A DNA stretch of 40,859 nucleotides from Candidatus Omnitrophota bacterium (GTDB lineage Bacteria; Omnitrophota; Gorgyraeia; JAGLLT01), in assembly GCA_030632085.1 (NCBI GenBank), contig DAOVJY010000004.1, positions 80,000-120,858 on the forward strand. Reading direction: 5' to 3'. A program made the position numbers and the translations under genes. Shown one piece after another: positions 1 to 9,324 of the stretch (positions are counted from its first letter, which is position 1; each line of letters opens with the position of its first letter). Below the pieces are notes generated by a model. It was given only the letters and a program-made list of their open reading frames with translations. It searched no databases and was not told the origin of the DNA.

Positions 1-1280
1 GGGATTCTATGGCCCCACCAAATTTGTCTTGAGATACACCAATCTCTGATATTCCGCATCCAGTTGTCATAAATCTTATTCCAACGCTGCGGATAAAATT
101 TTATATTACCTCTCTTAGCTTCTTCAATCCCCTTTTTGGCCAGAGGCTTCATTCTTACAAACCACTGTTCGGAAAAATAAGGTTCGATAATAGTGTGGCA
201 TCTATAGCAATGGCCTACAGCGTGAGAATGAGCGTCAACCTTTTTTAGAAGTTTTCTTTCCTTTAAATCTTCAACCAGGGCCTCTCTGGCTTCAAACCTA
301 TCAAGACCGTCATAAACGTCTGTGGCGTTAGCATTCATGGTACCATCAGGATTAATACAAAGTATTCCCTCCAACTTATGCCTACAACCCATATCATAAT
401 CATTCGGATCATGTAAGGGAGTAACCTTAACAACGCCTGTTCCAAATTCAGGATCTACAAATTCGTCGGAAATAATTTTTATTTCTCGCTCAGCAATAGG
501 CAATACAACTGTTTTTCCGATTAAATCTTTATAGCGTTCATCATCCGGATTAACAGCTAATGCCGTATCTCCAAACATTGTCTCCGGCCGCGTAGTAGCA
601 ACTACAACATAGTCAAGCTCTTGATTCTCAGGTATTGATTTTCCTTTTTTGCTTGTGGCTTTAATTGGATATTTAATATAATATAAATTTCCCTGAAGCT
701 CTTTATGAGGTGCTTCTTCATCGCTTAACGCGCTCTGACAACGAGGGCACCAGTTAATAATATAGCTGCCCTTATAAATTAAGTCATCCTTGTATAGTTT
801 AAGGAAAGCTTCATTGACCGCAACCGAATAATCTTCATCTAAGGTAAACCTCTCCCTTTGCCAGTCACAGCTGCAGCCTAATTTTTTAAGCTGTTTAATG
901 ATGGTGCCGCCATGCGCCTTGGTCCAATCCCAGGCCTTTTCAATAAATTCATCCCTGCCTAAATCATGGCGCGTCTTTCCTTCTTTAGATAGAGAGCGCT
1001 CAACTACATTTTGGGTAGCTATACCGGCATGATCAGTTCCCGGTACCCAGAGCGCGGCATAACCCTGCATTCTCTTTCGCCTGATTAATATATCCTGGAG
1101 AGTATTATTTAAAGCATGGCCCATATGAAGAATGCCGGTTACATTTGGCGGCGGAATGACAATGCAGTAAGGTTTTTTTGTATCATCTTTTTCTTGATGA
1201 AAACACCCTTTTTCACTCCAGAGCTTAAACCACTTATCTTCGACTTCTTTGGGATTGTACCGTGTAGACAAATTATCCAT
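1..1280 (-). CDS. valS: Valine--tRNA ligase, N-terminal 426 residues (3' end beyond window)
   Basis: Class I aminoacyl-tRNA synthetase that charges tRNA-Val in the cytoplasm. Translation of the open frame gives [20 protein letters not shown] at the start, then [14 protein letters not shown] (the HIGH-type ATP site) near residue 45-60, the zinc-like [13 protein letters not shown] segment, and [12 protein letters not shown] of the editing (CP1) domain. It runs off the left edge in [14 protein letters not shown], which is typical of the ValS catalytic core after the editing insertion. The KMSKS loop and anticodon domain lie outside the window. The start is the ATG ending at 1280, 8 bases after the cimA stop, so it is probably the last gene seen of the hom-thrC-lysC-cimA transcript. 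The family call rests on several conserved blocks and is secure; only the length is unknown. Confidence 0.97.
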   Translation of the reverse strand, partial: MDNLSTRYNPKEVEDKWFKLWSEKGCFHQEKDDTKKPYCIVIPPPNVTGILHMGHALNNTLQDILIRRKRMQGYAALWVPGTDHAGIATQNVVERSLSKEGKTRHDLGRDEFIEKAWDWTKAHGGTIIKQLKKLGCSCDWQRERFTLDEDYSVAVNEAFLKLYKDDLIYKGSYIINWCPRCQSALSDEEAPHKELQGNLYYIKYPIKATSKKGKSIPENQELDYVVVATTRPETMFGDTALAVNPDDERYKDLIGKTVVLPIAEREIKIISDEFVDPEFGTGVVKVTPLHDPNDYDMGCRHKLEGILCINPDGTMNANATDVYDGLDRFEAREALVEDLKERKLLKKVDAHSHAVGHCYRCHTIIEPYFSEQWFVRMKPLAKKGIEEAKRGNIKFYPQRWNKIYDNWMRNIRDWCISRQIWWGHRI

Positions 1281-1288
1281 AAACTTTT

Positions 1289-2875
1289 TTATTTCTTCTT
1301 CTTATCTTTCAGTAATTTATATTCAAAACTATCAACCAGGGCCTGCCAGCTGGCTTCAATTATATCCGAAGAAACACCAACTGTTGACCAAGTGCTTTCT
1401 TCGTCCTGCGACTGAATAAGAACCCTAACTTTAGCTTCGGTACCGGCTTTTTGGTCTAATACCCGCACCTTAAAATCAGTTAGGTGCATTTGTTTTAAAG
1501 ACGGATAAAAGCCTTCTAAAGCTTTCCTTAAAGCATTATCAATAGCATTGACCGGTCCATCTCCCTCAGAGGCGGTATGCTCAAGCACGCCCTTAACCTT
1601 AATCTTGATTGCAGCTTCGGAGAAAAGTTCTGATTTATTGGTTTTAGAATTTATCCTCTTTTCATTGATAACCCTAAAGGTTTCTAAATGAAAGAAAGGT
1701 TTATATTTCTTCATAAGTCTCTTCATTAATAGCTCAAAAGAAGCTTCGCCGGCCTCAAAATGATAACCTTCATGTTCCATATCCTGAAGCATATTTAAGA
1801 TTTCCCTTGTTTCCGGCGTATCCTTAGCTAAATCTATATTCAGCTCTTTAGCTTTATTTATTATGCTGCTTTTTCCAGCTAACTCCGAAATAATAAATTT
1901 CCTCTTATTGCCCACTTTCTCAGGCACAACATGCTCATAAGACTCAGGCTTTTTCATTACCGCGTTCACATGTATACCTGCTTTATGCGCAAAAGCACTA
2001 GTTCCCACATAAGGCTGATCAGCTCTTTGCTTAAGGTTGCATACCTCACTTATATATCTGGAAACCTCCGTTATCTCTTTCAATTTACCCTTGGGTAAAC
2101 ATTTATCTTTTAGTTTAAGCTCAATGGATGGAATAATGGCGCATAAGTCCGCGTTACCACAGCGTTCCCCTATGCCGTTGATGGTCCCCTGAATATGATT
2201 ACAGCCTTCCTCGGCGGCTGTTACTGCGTTAGCTACAGCCATGCCATTATCATTATGAGTGTGTATACCTAAATTGATACTCACTTCTTCCTTTAAAATA
2301 GATATAATCTCATAAACCTCACTGGTGAGTGTTCCGCCATTAGTATCACATAAAACAACCGCTTCGGCACCGGCGGCCTCTGCCGTCTTAACTACTTCAA
2401 GCGCATAATCGGCATTCTCCTTAAATCCATCAAAAAAATGCTCGGCATCAAAAAATACCTTTCTGCCTTTTTTCTTTAAAAAAGATATGCTGTCGCTTAT
2501 CATCTTTAGATTTTCTTCCAAAGATGTCCTTAAGACATCCCTGACCTGCATGGCGGAGCTTTTTCCGAAAATCGTAATATAGTTAGTTTTAGCCTCTAAA
2601 AGGGATTTCAAAACAGAGTCCTGATGAGCTTTTTTATGCGGCCTTCTGGTTGACCCAAAAGCAACTAATTGTGTCTTACCAAGTTTCAACTTCTTCGCTT
2701 GTTTAAAAAAGTTTATATCCTTAGGATTTGAACCCGGCCAGCCCCCTTCAATAAAGTCAACTCCCAACTCAGCCAACTTCGTTGCAATCTGCAACTTATC
2801 TCTTAAGGAGAAACTTATTCCCTCAGCTTGGGCGCCATCACGTAAAGTTGTATCGTAGATAAATACACGGGACAT
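1289..2875 (-). CDS. cimA: (R)-citramalate synthase
   Basis: LeuA/HMGL-like aldolase family enzyme that condenses pyruvate with acetyl-CoA to (R)-citramalate, the threonine-independent entry to 2-oxobutyrate and isoleucine. Seen: DTTLRDG at residues 8-14 (catalytic Arg and metal Asp), the [18 protein letters not shown] segment typical of the citramalate subgroup, [12 protein letters not shown] carrying the two metal-binding His, and a C-terminal LeuA-type allosteric domain from about residue 395 (ending near [14 protein letters not shown]). At 528 residues it fits the long CimA subfamily (TIGR00977 type) rather than 2-isopropylmalate synthase. A Shine-Dalgarno-like AAGGGGG lies 5' of the ATG. 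It follows lysC by 13 bases, so both routes towards isoleucine precursors are on one transcript. The regulatory domain suggests feedback control, probably by isoleucine (inferred). Confidence 0.93.
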   Translation of the reverse strand: MSRVFIYDTTLRDGAQAEGISFSLRDKLQIATKLAELGVDFIEGGWPGSNPKDINFFKQAKKLKLGKTQLVAFGSTRRPHKKAHQDSVLKSLLEAKTNYITIFGKSSAMQVRDVLRTSLEENLKMISDSISFLKKKGRKVFFDAEHFFDGFKENADYALEVVKTAEAAGAEAVVLCDTNGGTLTSEVYEIISILKEEVSINLGIHTHNDNGMAVANAVTAAEEGCNHIQGTINGIGERCGNADLCAIIPSIELKLKDKCLPKGKLKEITEVSRYISEVCNLKQRADQPYVGTSAFAHKAGIHVNAVMKKPESYEHVVPEKVGNKRKFIISELAGKSSIINKAKELNIDLAKDTPETREILNMLQDMEHEGYHFEAGEASFELLMKRLMKKYKPFFHLETFRVINEKRINSKTNKSELFSEAAIKIKVKGVLEHTASEGDGPVNAIDNALRKALEGFYPSLKQMHLTDFKVRVLDQKAGTEAKVRVLIQSQDEESTWSTVGVSSDIIEASWQALVDSFEYKLLKDKKKK

Positions 2876-2888
2876 ATTTTAACCCCCT

Positions 2889-4124
2889 TTATTTATTTGA
2901 ACCTGACTTTTTACTAAGTCCAAATTCTTTATGAAGTATTTTTAAAGCCAGCTCGGCTTTTCCTTTTCTGATAACGCAAGATATTTTAATTTCCGATGTT
3001 GAAATCATCTCTATGTTTATTTTAGCTTTACCAAGGCTCCTAAACATTTTAGCAGCTACACCCGAATGGCTTTTCATGCCGACACCGACAATAGATATTT
3101 TAGCGATATCCTTATCCTGTAGAACGCCGCCAGCTTTAATTTTTGGTAGTAAAGATTTAATAACCTTAGTCGCTTTATTCAGGTCTACTTTTTCAACCGT
3201 AAATGAAATATCGGTAAAACCGGTTCTTGATATGTTCTGGACAATCATATCGATATTAATATTAGCTTCCGCTATCTCTTTAAAAATACGAGCAGCCACA
3301 CCCGGCTTATCGGGAACATCACATATTGTTACTTTTGCTTCATTTTTGTTTAAGGCGACACCGCTTACTAAAACACCTTCCATTATTTTAAACTCTTTGA
3401 TGATTTGAGTGCCCGCGCCAGCTGAAAAACTAGAGCGTACATGCAATGGTATATCAAACTTTTTAGCTACTTCAATTGAACGCGACTGCATAATCTGCGC
3501 TCCCAATGAAGCCAATTCCAGCATTTCATCATAACTAATAACTGAAATCTTCTTAGCATCTAAAACAATCCTCGGATCAGCGGTATAGACACCTTTAACA
3601 TCCGTATAAATCTCGCAAATATCGGCCTTGAGAGCTTTAGCTAAGGCAACTGCTGTTAAATCAGAACCTCCGCGCCCTAAAGTCGTAATGTTTTCGTCGC
3701 GACTAATACCTTGAAATCCAGCCACAATAACTATTTTTTTCTTTTTCAGTTCATCTTTTATTCTTTTGGTGCTAATATCAATAATTCTTGCTTTAGTATG
3801 GGCTGAATCTGTGGAAATACCAACCTGGGCGCCGGTTAAGGAGATAGCCTCTTTACCCAATTTATGGATTGCCATAGCTAAAAGAGAAACCGACACCTGT
3901 TCTCCCGTTGATATCAACATATCCATTTCCCGCTCATCAGGATTAAAATCAATCTGTCGGGCCAAACCAATAAGTTTATCCGTGGTATCCCCTAAAGCGG
4001 AAACCACAACCACCACATTGGCACCATTTTTATAAGTTTTGACAACTATTTGGGCAATTTTTTTAATTCTATCAACGGTAGCTACCGACGAGCCACCAAA
4101 TTTTTGGACAACCAATTTAGGCAT
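2889..4124 (-). CDS. lysC: Aspartate kinase with paired ACT domains
   Basis: Phosphorylates aspartate, the first step to lysine, methionine, threonine and isoleucine. The amino-acid kinase domain has KFGGSS at residues 8-13 and GRGGSDLTAVALAKAL around residues 149-165. Two ACT domains follow from about residue 260 (VTICDVPDKPGVAARIFKEI and ISIVGVGMKSHSGVAAKMFR), the usual site of lysine or threonine feedback inhibition. The 411-residue length is normal for a monofunctional bacterial enzyme; it is not fused to homoserine dehydrogenase, which is a separate gene upstream. GAGAGG lies a suitable distance from the ATG. There are 81 bases to the preceding ApgM-like gene, so read-through from hom is likely, but a separate promoter cannot be excluded. 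Confidence 0.97.
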   Translation of the reverse strand: MPKLVVQKFGGSSVATVDRIKKIAQIVVKTYKNGANVVVVVSALGDTTDKLIGLARQIDFNPDEREMDMLISTGEQVSVSLLAMAIHKLGKEAISLTGAQVGISTDSAHTKARIIDISTKRIKDELKKKKIVIVAGFQGISRDENITTLGRGGSDLTAVALAKALKADICEIYTDVKGVYTADPRIVLDAKKISVISYDEMLELASLGAQIMQSRSIEVAKKFDIPLHVRSSFSAGAGTQIIKEFKIMEGVLVSGVALNKNEAKVTICDVPDKPGVAARIFKEIAEANINIDMIVQNISRTGFTDISFTVEKVDLNKATKVIKSLLPKIKAGGVLQDKDIAKISIVGVGMKSHSGVAAKMFRSLGKAKINIEMISTSEIKISCVIRKGKAELALKILHKEFGLSKKSGSNK

Positions 4125-4205
4125 TTTTCAATAACCTCTCTTTTTTCTTAAAAAGTATAATCTAAAAATAAGTGTCAAAACTAAATATAACTATTAGCGG
4201 CAACT

Positions 4206-5402
4206 TCAGCCTTTAATAAACTCCTCCATCAACTTATAGCCGTCTTTAAAATGATGCTCACTGCTTTTACTGATATATTCGCTATAACTCATACATTTAT
4301 CGACAGCTATCCCTTCACCGCACATGGTGTAACAAACAGCATCCCTTGTGTGCGTTTTAAGGTTTACGGGTGTCGGATGATCCGGCAATACCAGCACCCT
4401 GCAATTGCCTCGTTTCTCTGAGTAATCTATACACTTGGCGACTATTTCTTTATCAATATTCTCAATAGCTTTTATTTTTCCTCTTAAATCTCCATTGTGT
4501 CCCGCTTCATCCGGAGCCTCAACATGAATTAATATAAAATCTTTATCCTCCAGCGATCTGAGCCCATAGTCCGCTTTAGCCGCGTAATCAGTATCGTAAT
4601 AGCCTGTTATATTAGGCACATCAATAACTGATAACCCCATCAGCCTCCCCATACCTTTAATCAGATCAACCGCGGAGATTACTGAACCTTTAATCTCAAA
4701 CTTCGAATAAAAACTGGGCATATCAGGCTTCTCGCCCTGGCCCCATAGCCAAATCATATTGGCGGGGTTCTCTTTTAAATCAACTCTTACCTGATTAATC
4801 CCCTGGTTCATAAGGATATTATTAGACATTTCCATCAAATCAATCAAAAACTGATCACCCGGCCCATCAGGCAAATAACGGGATATATCTTTACCCGTAA
4901 TATCATGCGGAGGAGTACAATGGGCGGTAAATTTAGAATACTTGGGCATCGGTTTTACGCGTAATATATGCCTATAGCCTGTACCGCAGTAAAACTGAAT
5001 ATATTTATTAGATAACCTTTGATTTAAAACATCTATTAACATACCGGCCTCTTTAGTTGAAATATGTCCGGAACTATAGTCAGTCATCGTCTGGCCTGAC
5101 ATAGTCACCAAATTACACCTAAAAGCAACCTCACCCTCAGACAATTTAATACCTAAATTTGCAGCCTCAATGGGGCCGCGGCCGGTGTAATACTTTTTGG
5201 GGTCATATCCAAATATTGAAAGGTTAGCCACATCGCTTCCTGGCGGCATACCTCTGGGTACCATATTAGCCTGCCCCACCAAACCTTTTTTAGCGATATA
5301 ATCCATATTGGGAGTTTTAGCCTTTTCAAGCGGGGTTCTACCTTCCAACTCCTCCAGAGGGTAATCTGACATACCATCAGCTACAATAATAATATATTTC
5401 AT
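4206..5402 (-). CDS. apgM: ApgM-family alkaline-phosphatase-superfamily protein; probable functional homoserine kinase
   Basis: Member of the archaeal-type cofactor-independent phosphoglycerate mutase family. Seen: metal Asp9 in VADGMSD, the PGSDVANLSIFGYDP block with the likely nucleophile Ser62, VEAPDEAGHNGDLRGK, and the C-terminal DHPTPVNLKTHTRDAV with metal ligands; length 398 residues. By family knowledge, a branch of ApgM (TIGR02535, proposed homoserine kinase) occurs in threonine operons of organisms lacking ThrB. Here the gene sits directly between thrC and lysC, downstream of hom, and no GHMP-type thrB occurs in the window. That context favours O-phosphohomoserine formation, but glycolytic mutase activity is the alternative and sequence alone does not separate them. 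A 115-base spacer with heptamer repeats lies before its ATG, and no strong Shine-Dalgarno sequence is visible. Confidence 0.85.
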   Translation of the reverse strand: MKYIIIVADGMSDYPLEELEGRTPLEKAKTPNMDYIAKKGLVGQANMVPRGMPPGSDVANLSIFGYDPKKYYTGRGPIEAANLGIKLSEGEVAFRCNLVTMSGQTMTDYSSGHISTKEAGMLIDVLNQRLSNKYIQFYCGTGYRHILRVKPMPKYSKFTAHCTPPHDITGKDISRYLPDGPGDQFLIDLMEMSNNILMNQGINQVRVDLKENPANMIWLWGQGEKPDMPSFYSKFEIKGSVISAVDLIKGMGRLMGLSVIDVPNITGYYDTDYAAKADYGLRSLEDKDFILIHVEAPDEAGHNGDLRGKIKAIENIDKEIVAKCIDYSEKRGNCRVLVLPDHPTPVNLKTHTRDAVCYTMCGEGIAVDKCMSYSEYISKSSEHHFKDGYKLMEEFIKG

Positions 5403-5483
5403 ATTAATAACCCGTAAGAATTAAGACGCTCATTTTATTCGCTCTAAGGATTAAGTTATTTTCGCTTAACCCTTTATTTTTAT

Positions 5484-5511
5484 TTAATCCTTAATCCTTA
5501 ATCCTTAATCC
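5484..5511. repeat. Tandem heptamer array, 4 perfect copies (TTAATCC / GGATTAA)
   Basis: Four exact head-to-tail copies of TTAATCC lie in the 115-base spacer between thrC and the ApgM-like gene. A complementary AAGGATTAAG lies about 40 bases away, near 5446-5455, so the transcript could fold this array into a hairpin in the leader of the ApgM-like gene. It shares its 7-base unit length with the arrays at 18.2, 34.3-34.6 and 40.8 kb. Confidence 0.9.
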
Positions 5512-5517
5512 TATTTT

Positions 5518-6588
5518 TTAATATCCCATCAACTTAAGAATATTTTCTTTATTTGCTTCAACCGTCTCCGGACTGCTTACGCACTTAATTGCTCTATCGG
5601 GATCCTTCAAGCCGTGACCGGTTAATATACAAACAATTTTTAACTTTATATCCGCCTGCTTATCATTAAAATAGCCCGATTTTACAGTTTTAATAAGGCC
5701 GGCAACGGAAGCGGCTGACGCCGGTTCACAAAAAACACCTACATTCTTAGCTAAAATTTTATAAGACTCTATTATCTCATCATCGGTTACCTTATCAATT
5801 AAACCACCCGACTCATCTCTGGCAGCCTCTGCCATTTTCCAGCTTGCCGGATTACCTATCCTTATTGCGGTAGCGATAGTTTCCGGATGTTCAAAAACTC
5901 TTCCTTCAACAATCGGGCAAGCTCCCGCGGCCTGAAAACCCATCATTTTAGGAAGATTGTTTATTTTACCGGCTTCTTTATATTCTTTATAACCTTTCCA
6001 GTACGCGGTAATATTACCCGCGTTACCCACCGGTATAAAGTGATAATCCGGAGCAAAACCTAAATCATCACATATCTCAAAAGAACCGGTCTTTTGCCCT
6101 TCTATCCTATAGGGATTTATCGAGTTAACCAAAGCTACCGGATATTCATCGGTAATTTCTCTAACTAGCTTAAGCGCCACATCAAAATTACCATTTATTG
6201 CTATCACGGTTGCGCCATGAATAAGCGCCTGGGCCAGTTTTCCTAAAGCTATATTTCCTTCCGGTATAACCACAAAGCTTTTCATGCCGGCTCTCACAGC
6301 ATAAGCTGAAGCTGAAGCTGAAGTGTTTCCGGTAGAGGCACACATTACCGCCTGCATACCTTCTTCCTTTGCTTTTGAAACAGCCAGGGTCATTCCTCTG
6401 TCCTTAAAAGAACCGGTCGGATTTTGGCCTTCAAATTTTAAATAAACTTCCGCGTTCAAGTTAAGCATTTTTTCTAATTCAACCGCTCTGACCAACGGCG
6501 TATTGCCTTCACACAAAGTAATAATAGGAGTTTTTTCAGTTACCGGCAAGTATTCTTTATAGCGTTCAATTACACCCTTAATATTCAT
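5518..6588 (-). CDS. thrC: Threonine synthase
   Basis: PLP-dependent enzyme converting O-phosphohomoserine to threonine. Seen: [15 protein letters not shown] with the Schiff-base Lys62, [15 protein letters not shown] for phosphate/PLP binding, [18 protein letters not shown] and a C-terminal [10 protein letters not shown]. At 356 residues it is the short, class II-like bacterial form without the long N-terminal extension of the plant/yeast type. The ATG follows the hom stop by one base, and its ribosome site (AAGGAAGGA) is encoded by the last codons of hom, which indicates translational coupling. Its required substrate phosphohomoserine must come from a homoserine kinase, for which the next gene is the best local candidate. 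Confidence 0.97.
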   Translation of the reverse strand: MNIKGVIERYKEYLPVTEKTPIITLCEGNTPLVRAVELEKMLNLNAEVYLKFEGQNPTGSFKDRGMTLAVSKAKEEGMQAVMCASTGNTSASASAYAVRAGMKSFVVIPEGNIALGKLAQALIHGATVIAINGNFDVALKLVREITDEYPVALVNSINPYRIEGQKTGSFEICDDLGFAPDYHFIPVGNAGNITAYWKGYKEYKEAGKINNLPKMMGFQAAGACPIVEGRVFEHPETIATAIRIGNPASWKMAEAARDESGGLIDKVTDDEIIESYKILAKNVGVFCEPASAASVAGLIKTVKSGYFNDKQADIKLKIVCILTGHGLKDPDRAIKCVSSPETVEANKENILKLMGY

Positions 6589-6589
6589 T

Positions 6590-7891
6590 TTATCCTTCCT
6601 TCTCCATTTTAATAACTACAGAACGACTCATTATAATTTTTTGCCTGCCTATCTCCTTAATGGCCTTATTTAAATCAACATCTTTAACCTGATGAGTGAG
6701 CATTATGATAGGAACCGCTTTTACCCTATTTCTGGCTTTCTGCATTACCGAAGATATACTTACTTTATGTTTAGCTAAAATACCGGATATCTTAGCTAAG
6801 ACTCCGGGAGCATCAACCGCCATAAATCTAACATAATATGACGACTCCACCTCACTCACCTGCCTAATTTTCTTTTTAGGGCCCGAGAAAACGTCAGCCT
6901 GATGAGCATTTAAAGGGCTTTTAGCCAATATACAATCAACCGCTTCGGCAACATCGCTTAAAACACCGGAACAAGTTGAGCTGCCACCCGCTCCTTGACC
7001 ATAGAGAAATATATCCTGAGCTAAATCCGCTTTAAAGTAAACCGCGTTATAAGCCTCATTAACATTTGACAGCATATGTTTTTTAGGAAGTAAAACCGGC
7101 TGCACTCTAACCTCAACAGAATCTTTATAACTTCTAGCTACCGCCAGTAATTTAATGCAGTAGCCTAGTTCCTTCGCGAACATCACATCATGATTAGAAA
7201 TATTCGAGATACCTTCAACGTAGATATCTTTAGGTTTTATATCACATGAAAAAGCTAATGAAGATAAAATAGCTAATTTATGGGCGGAATCATGACCATC
7301 AACATCTAAAGAATAATTCCTCTCGGCATATCCTTTATCCTGAGCTTCTTTTAAGGCTGCTTTAAAACTTATACCCTTCTCGTGCATAGAGCTTAAGATA
7401 TAATTAGAAGTTCCGTTAATTATCCCTTTAATGCTCTTTATGGAATTAGCTATTAAGCTCTCGCACAAAACTTTTATAACCGGTACACCCGCTAAAACTG
7501 AAGCTTCAAAGAAAACAGCCACGCCATTATCACGAGCCACCTTAAATATTTCTTTTTTATCATCTGAAAGAAGCGCTTTATTAGCGGTAATGACATACTT
7601 CTTGTTCTTTAAAGACTGAATAATGAAATCTTTAGCCGGCTTAATGCCGCCAATTAATTCAATTATAATATCTATGCTGGGGTCATTAATTATCTCATAA
7701 GCGTTATTTTTAATTAATTTCTTATTAATTTTATGCCTTTTAAAGACAGACCGATCCTTATCGCAGAGGCTTTTTAATACAACCTTCGCGCCTAAATTAG
7801 ATGATAATATGGAACCGTTTTTTTTGAGGCCGTTATAAACGGCACTGCCTATAGTTCCAAAACCGATTAAACCGATCTTAATCTGTCTCAT
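6590..7891 (-). CDS. hom: Homoserine dehydrogenase with C-terminal ACT domain
   Basis: Reduces aspartate semialdehyde to homoserine with NAD(P)H. The Rossmann fingerprint GFGTIG is at residues 10-15. The catalytic block [16 protein letters not shown] and the family signature [15 protein letters not shown] lie around residues 130-170. The C terminus has an ACT domain ([29 protein letters not shown]), normally the threonine feedback site. At 433 residues it is the standard monofunctional type. It is the first gene of the hom-thrC-apgM-lysC-cimA-valS series, with a good sigma70-type promoter upstream at 7963-7991. A shadow frame on the other strand around 7431-7619 has no family features. Confidence 0.97.
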   Translation of the reverse strand: MRQIKIGLIGFGTIGSAVYNGLKKNGSILSSNLGAKVVLKSLCDKDRSVFKRHKINKKLIKNNAYEIINDPSIDIIIELIGGIKPAKDFIIQSLKNKKYVITANKALLSDDKKEIFKVARDNGVAVFFEASVLAGVPVIKVLCESLIANSIKSIKGIINGTSNYILSSMHEKGISFKAALKEAQDKGYAERNYSLDVDGHDSAHKLAILSSLAFSCDIKPKDIYVEGISNISNHDVMFAKELGYCIKLLAVARSYKDSVEVRVQPVLLPKKHMLSNVNEAYNAVYFKADLAQDIFLYGQGAGGSSTCSGVLSDVAEAVDCILAKSPLNAHQADVFSGPKKKIRQVSEVESSYYVRFMAVDAPGVLAKISGILAKHKVSISSVMQKARNRVKAVPIIMLTHQVKDVDLNKAIKEIGRQKIIMSRSVVIKMEKEG

Positions 7892-7962
7892 ATGTTTTTC
7901 CCGCCTTCTATTTATGACTTATCTCGTTCAATTACAATAAATTGGCATAATTCTTCAAAGCT

Positions 7963-7991
7963 AGTTTAGTATATAAATACTATTAGGTCAA
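7963..7991 (-). promoter_or_regulatory. Sigma70-type promoter for the hom operon
   Basis: On the minus strand: TTGACC (7991-7986), 17-base spacer, TAAACT (7968-7963). The -35 matches the consensus at five of six positions and the -10 at four. It lies about 70 bases 5' of the hom start codon and downstream of the tRNA-Pro gene, so it would start the threonine/isoleucine transcript. Prediction by eye only. Confidence 0.6.
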
Positions 7992-8042
7992 GCTGTTTTT
8001 TGATTGGATTTGGTTAAATACAGGTTGTTAATGGTGGGAATT

Positions 8043-8081
8043 ACTGGTCCGGGTGATCCGCCTTAGGCGTACGACCTCTTG
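8043..8081 (-). pseudogene. Decayed 3' fragment of a tRNA-Pro gene
   Basis: Aligned without gaps to the 3' part of the neighbouring tRNA-Pro gene (8124-8162), 27 of 39 bases match. The acceptor/CCA end (ACTGGTC then GGGTGA on the plus strand) is kept almost intact, as is a block of ten identical bases, CGACCTCTTG, at exactly the same spacing. The T-arm between them has lost the GGTTCAAATCC core and carries a GGCG/CGCC palindrome instead. No 5' half can be recognised further on. It could be the remnant of a tandem tRNA duplication or of an integration event at the tRNA 3' end. Confidence 0.55.
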
Positions 8082-8125
8082 GGCTGTAAACTACTTACAT
8101 GCCTAATCTCAATAAAATAATAAAC

Positions 8126-8203
8126 TGGTCGGGGTGACTGGATTTGAACCAGCGACCTCTTGAACCCCATTCAAGCGCGCTAGCCAAGCTGCGCTACACC
8201 CCG
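8126..8203 (-). tRNA. tRNA-Pro (anticodon GGG)
   Basis: The minus strand folds as a cloverleaf. The acceptor stem CGGGGTG pairs with CACCCCG, followed by discriminator A and an encoded CCA (8128-8126). The D-arm is GCGCAGCTTGGCTAGCGC. The anticodon stem CTTGA/TCAAG encloses the loop ATGGGGT, giving anticodon GGG, and the T-arm CTGG-TTCAAAT-CCAG is canonical. It stands alone between the hom promoter and the exported-protein pair. Reads codons CCC and CCU. The call rests on a complete hand-drawn fold. Confidence 0.97.
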
Positions 8204-8315
8204 AGATATAACTCTTTAATTTGTAGTATGATGTAAGCTTTCCTTTTTAACGCTTTCTTTTGATTTATCATTTGGTATCCATTTACAAATTTTCGGCAAT
8301 ATCTAAATAAATCTT

Positions 8316-8343
8316 AAAAAAAATAACTAATGTATATACATTA
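8316..8343 (-). terminator. Possible weak A+T-only terminator after the 282-residue exported protein
   Basis: A 16-base perfect palindrome (TAATGTATATACATTA, 8328-8343) is followed on the minus strand by a few bases and then eight T (8323-8316). It lies just 3' of the gene ending at 8362. The stem has only two G-C pairs, so termination strength is doubtful; it could equally be an operator-like palindrome upstream of tRNA-Pro. Confidence 0.35.
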
Positions 8344-8361
8344 TTCTACATTATTTTATAA

Positions 8362-9210
8362 TTATTTACTATAATCAATAAGTTCATATGTGTAATATTT
8401 AACTAAACCACCTTGAACCTTGCCAAGAATATCAGGATCGCTACTATCCATCATATTATAAATATAAAAAAAAGGAATAAGTCTTGGAACATCTTTGTTG
8501 AAATAAAATGTTCTTTGATTCTTCTCTTCTTCAATCTCTTCAGGTGATAGATTTCCAGTAAGTTCTGCTGGAAAAATTGGTTCTAAACAGATACAGTTAA
8601 AAGAACCAGCTGGAACTTTTACTTTCTTAAGCTTTGCAGCTTTTTTAAATTCAAACCGAGGCATTGGCATCCTTTCGCCCGATTCCTCGGCTCGCTTAAT
8701 CTCTTCTACGCTTCGCTTACATATTCGTGAAGCCTCCTTTTCAGTTATCTTAGGCATTTGAAGTTCTCGCTTCTCTCCGTAATATAAACCATAGGCCTTT
8801 AATATTTTCATGTTTTTAAAATCAATAAGAAAATGTAGTTCCTTTGTAACTTTTCTTTCTTGAATCTCTCTTTCCACAATCCAAAAAGCATTGTTTTCCT
8901 TATCATAAACCTTTATCTCACCTTCACTTTCAGGATAAAGGCCTTCATCTTCTTCCTCTGGTCTTAGTCGATATCTTACAAAATCTCCAACATTGAAGTT
9001 TTTGTCATAAGAATTTCTTAAATTACCTAGCATCATAACAACTATCTTCTCTTCCTCTGATAATTTAGCTATATCCTGCTTGGTATATTTTTCAGTAGCT
9101 AGTAAGATATTTTCATTATACATAAAACTTCCCAATAATAAAAAGCACATAATTACAATGCAACAAAAAAATATTTTAATTCTATTTTTATTGTCTTTTT
9201 TGGTCATCAT
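8362..9210 (-). CDS. Exported protein of unknown function
   Basis: I do not recognise this gene. The 282-residue product begins with basic residues and one hydrophobic segment (about residues 13-38, FFCCIVIMCFLLLGSFMY), a signal peptide or anchor without a clear lipobox. The rest is charged and probably beta-rich: VGDFVRYRL, a run of acidic residues, FWIVEREIQER, then VPAGSFNCICLEP. The last motif resembles the PAGxFxC(V/I)xxE strand seen in periplasmic lipid- or sugar-binding beta proteins (DUF3108/LolA-like folds), but the similarity is too short to assign. GGGAGG lies before the ATG. It follows the HEAT-repeat protein by 114 bases; both are exported and may act together in the periplasm. 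Confidence 0.75.
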   Translation of the reverse strand: MMTKKDNKNRIKIFFCCIVIMCFLLLGSFMYNENILLATEKYTKQDIAKLSEEEKIVVMMLGNLRNSYDKNFNVGDFVRYRLRPEEEDEGLYPESEGEIKVYDKENNAFWIVEREIQERKVTKELHFLIDFKNMKILKAYGLYYGEKRELQMPKITEKEASRICKRSVEEIKRAEESGERMPMPRFEFKKAAKLKKVKVPAGSFNCICLEPIFPAELTGNLSPEEIEEEKNQRTFYFNKDVPRLIPFFYIYNMMDSSDPDILGKVQGGLVKYYTYELIDYSK

Positions 9211-9324
9211 TTAACTGCCTCCCTTAAAATATGTTCATTTAATGATAAAAATTGTATTGGATGCCAGGCTAAAAATAAAATCCTTTATCACAAATTTTCT
9301 ATTTTCTAATTGCCATTTAAATTC

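Noticed and set aside
1116-1415. Plus-strand open frame of 99 codons across the valS/cimA junction
   Set aside because: It is antisense to two clear genes (valS start and cimA end) and shows no domain or ribosome site.
4150-4185. Promoter TTGACA...TATACT upstream of lysC
   Set aside because: Both boxes look good, but only 13 bases separate them, too short for a normal sigma70 promoter; no better -35 lies at 17 bases.
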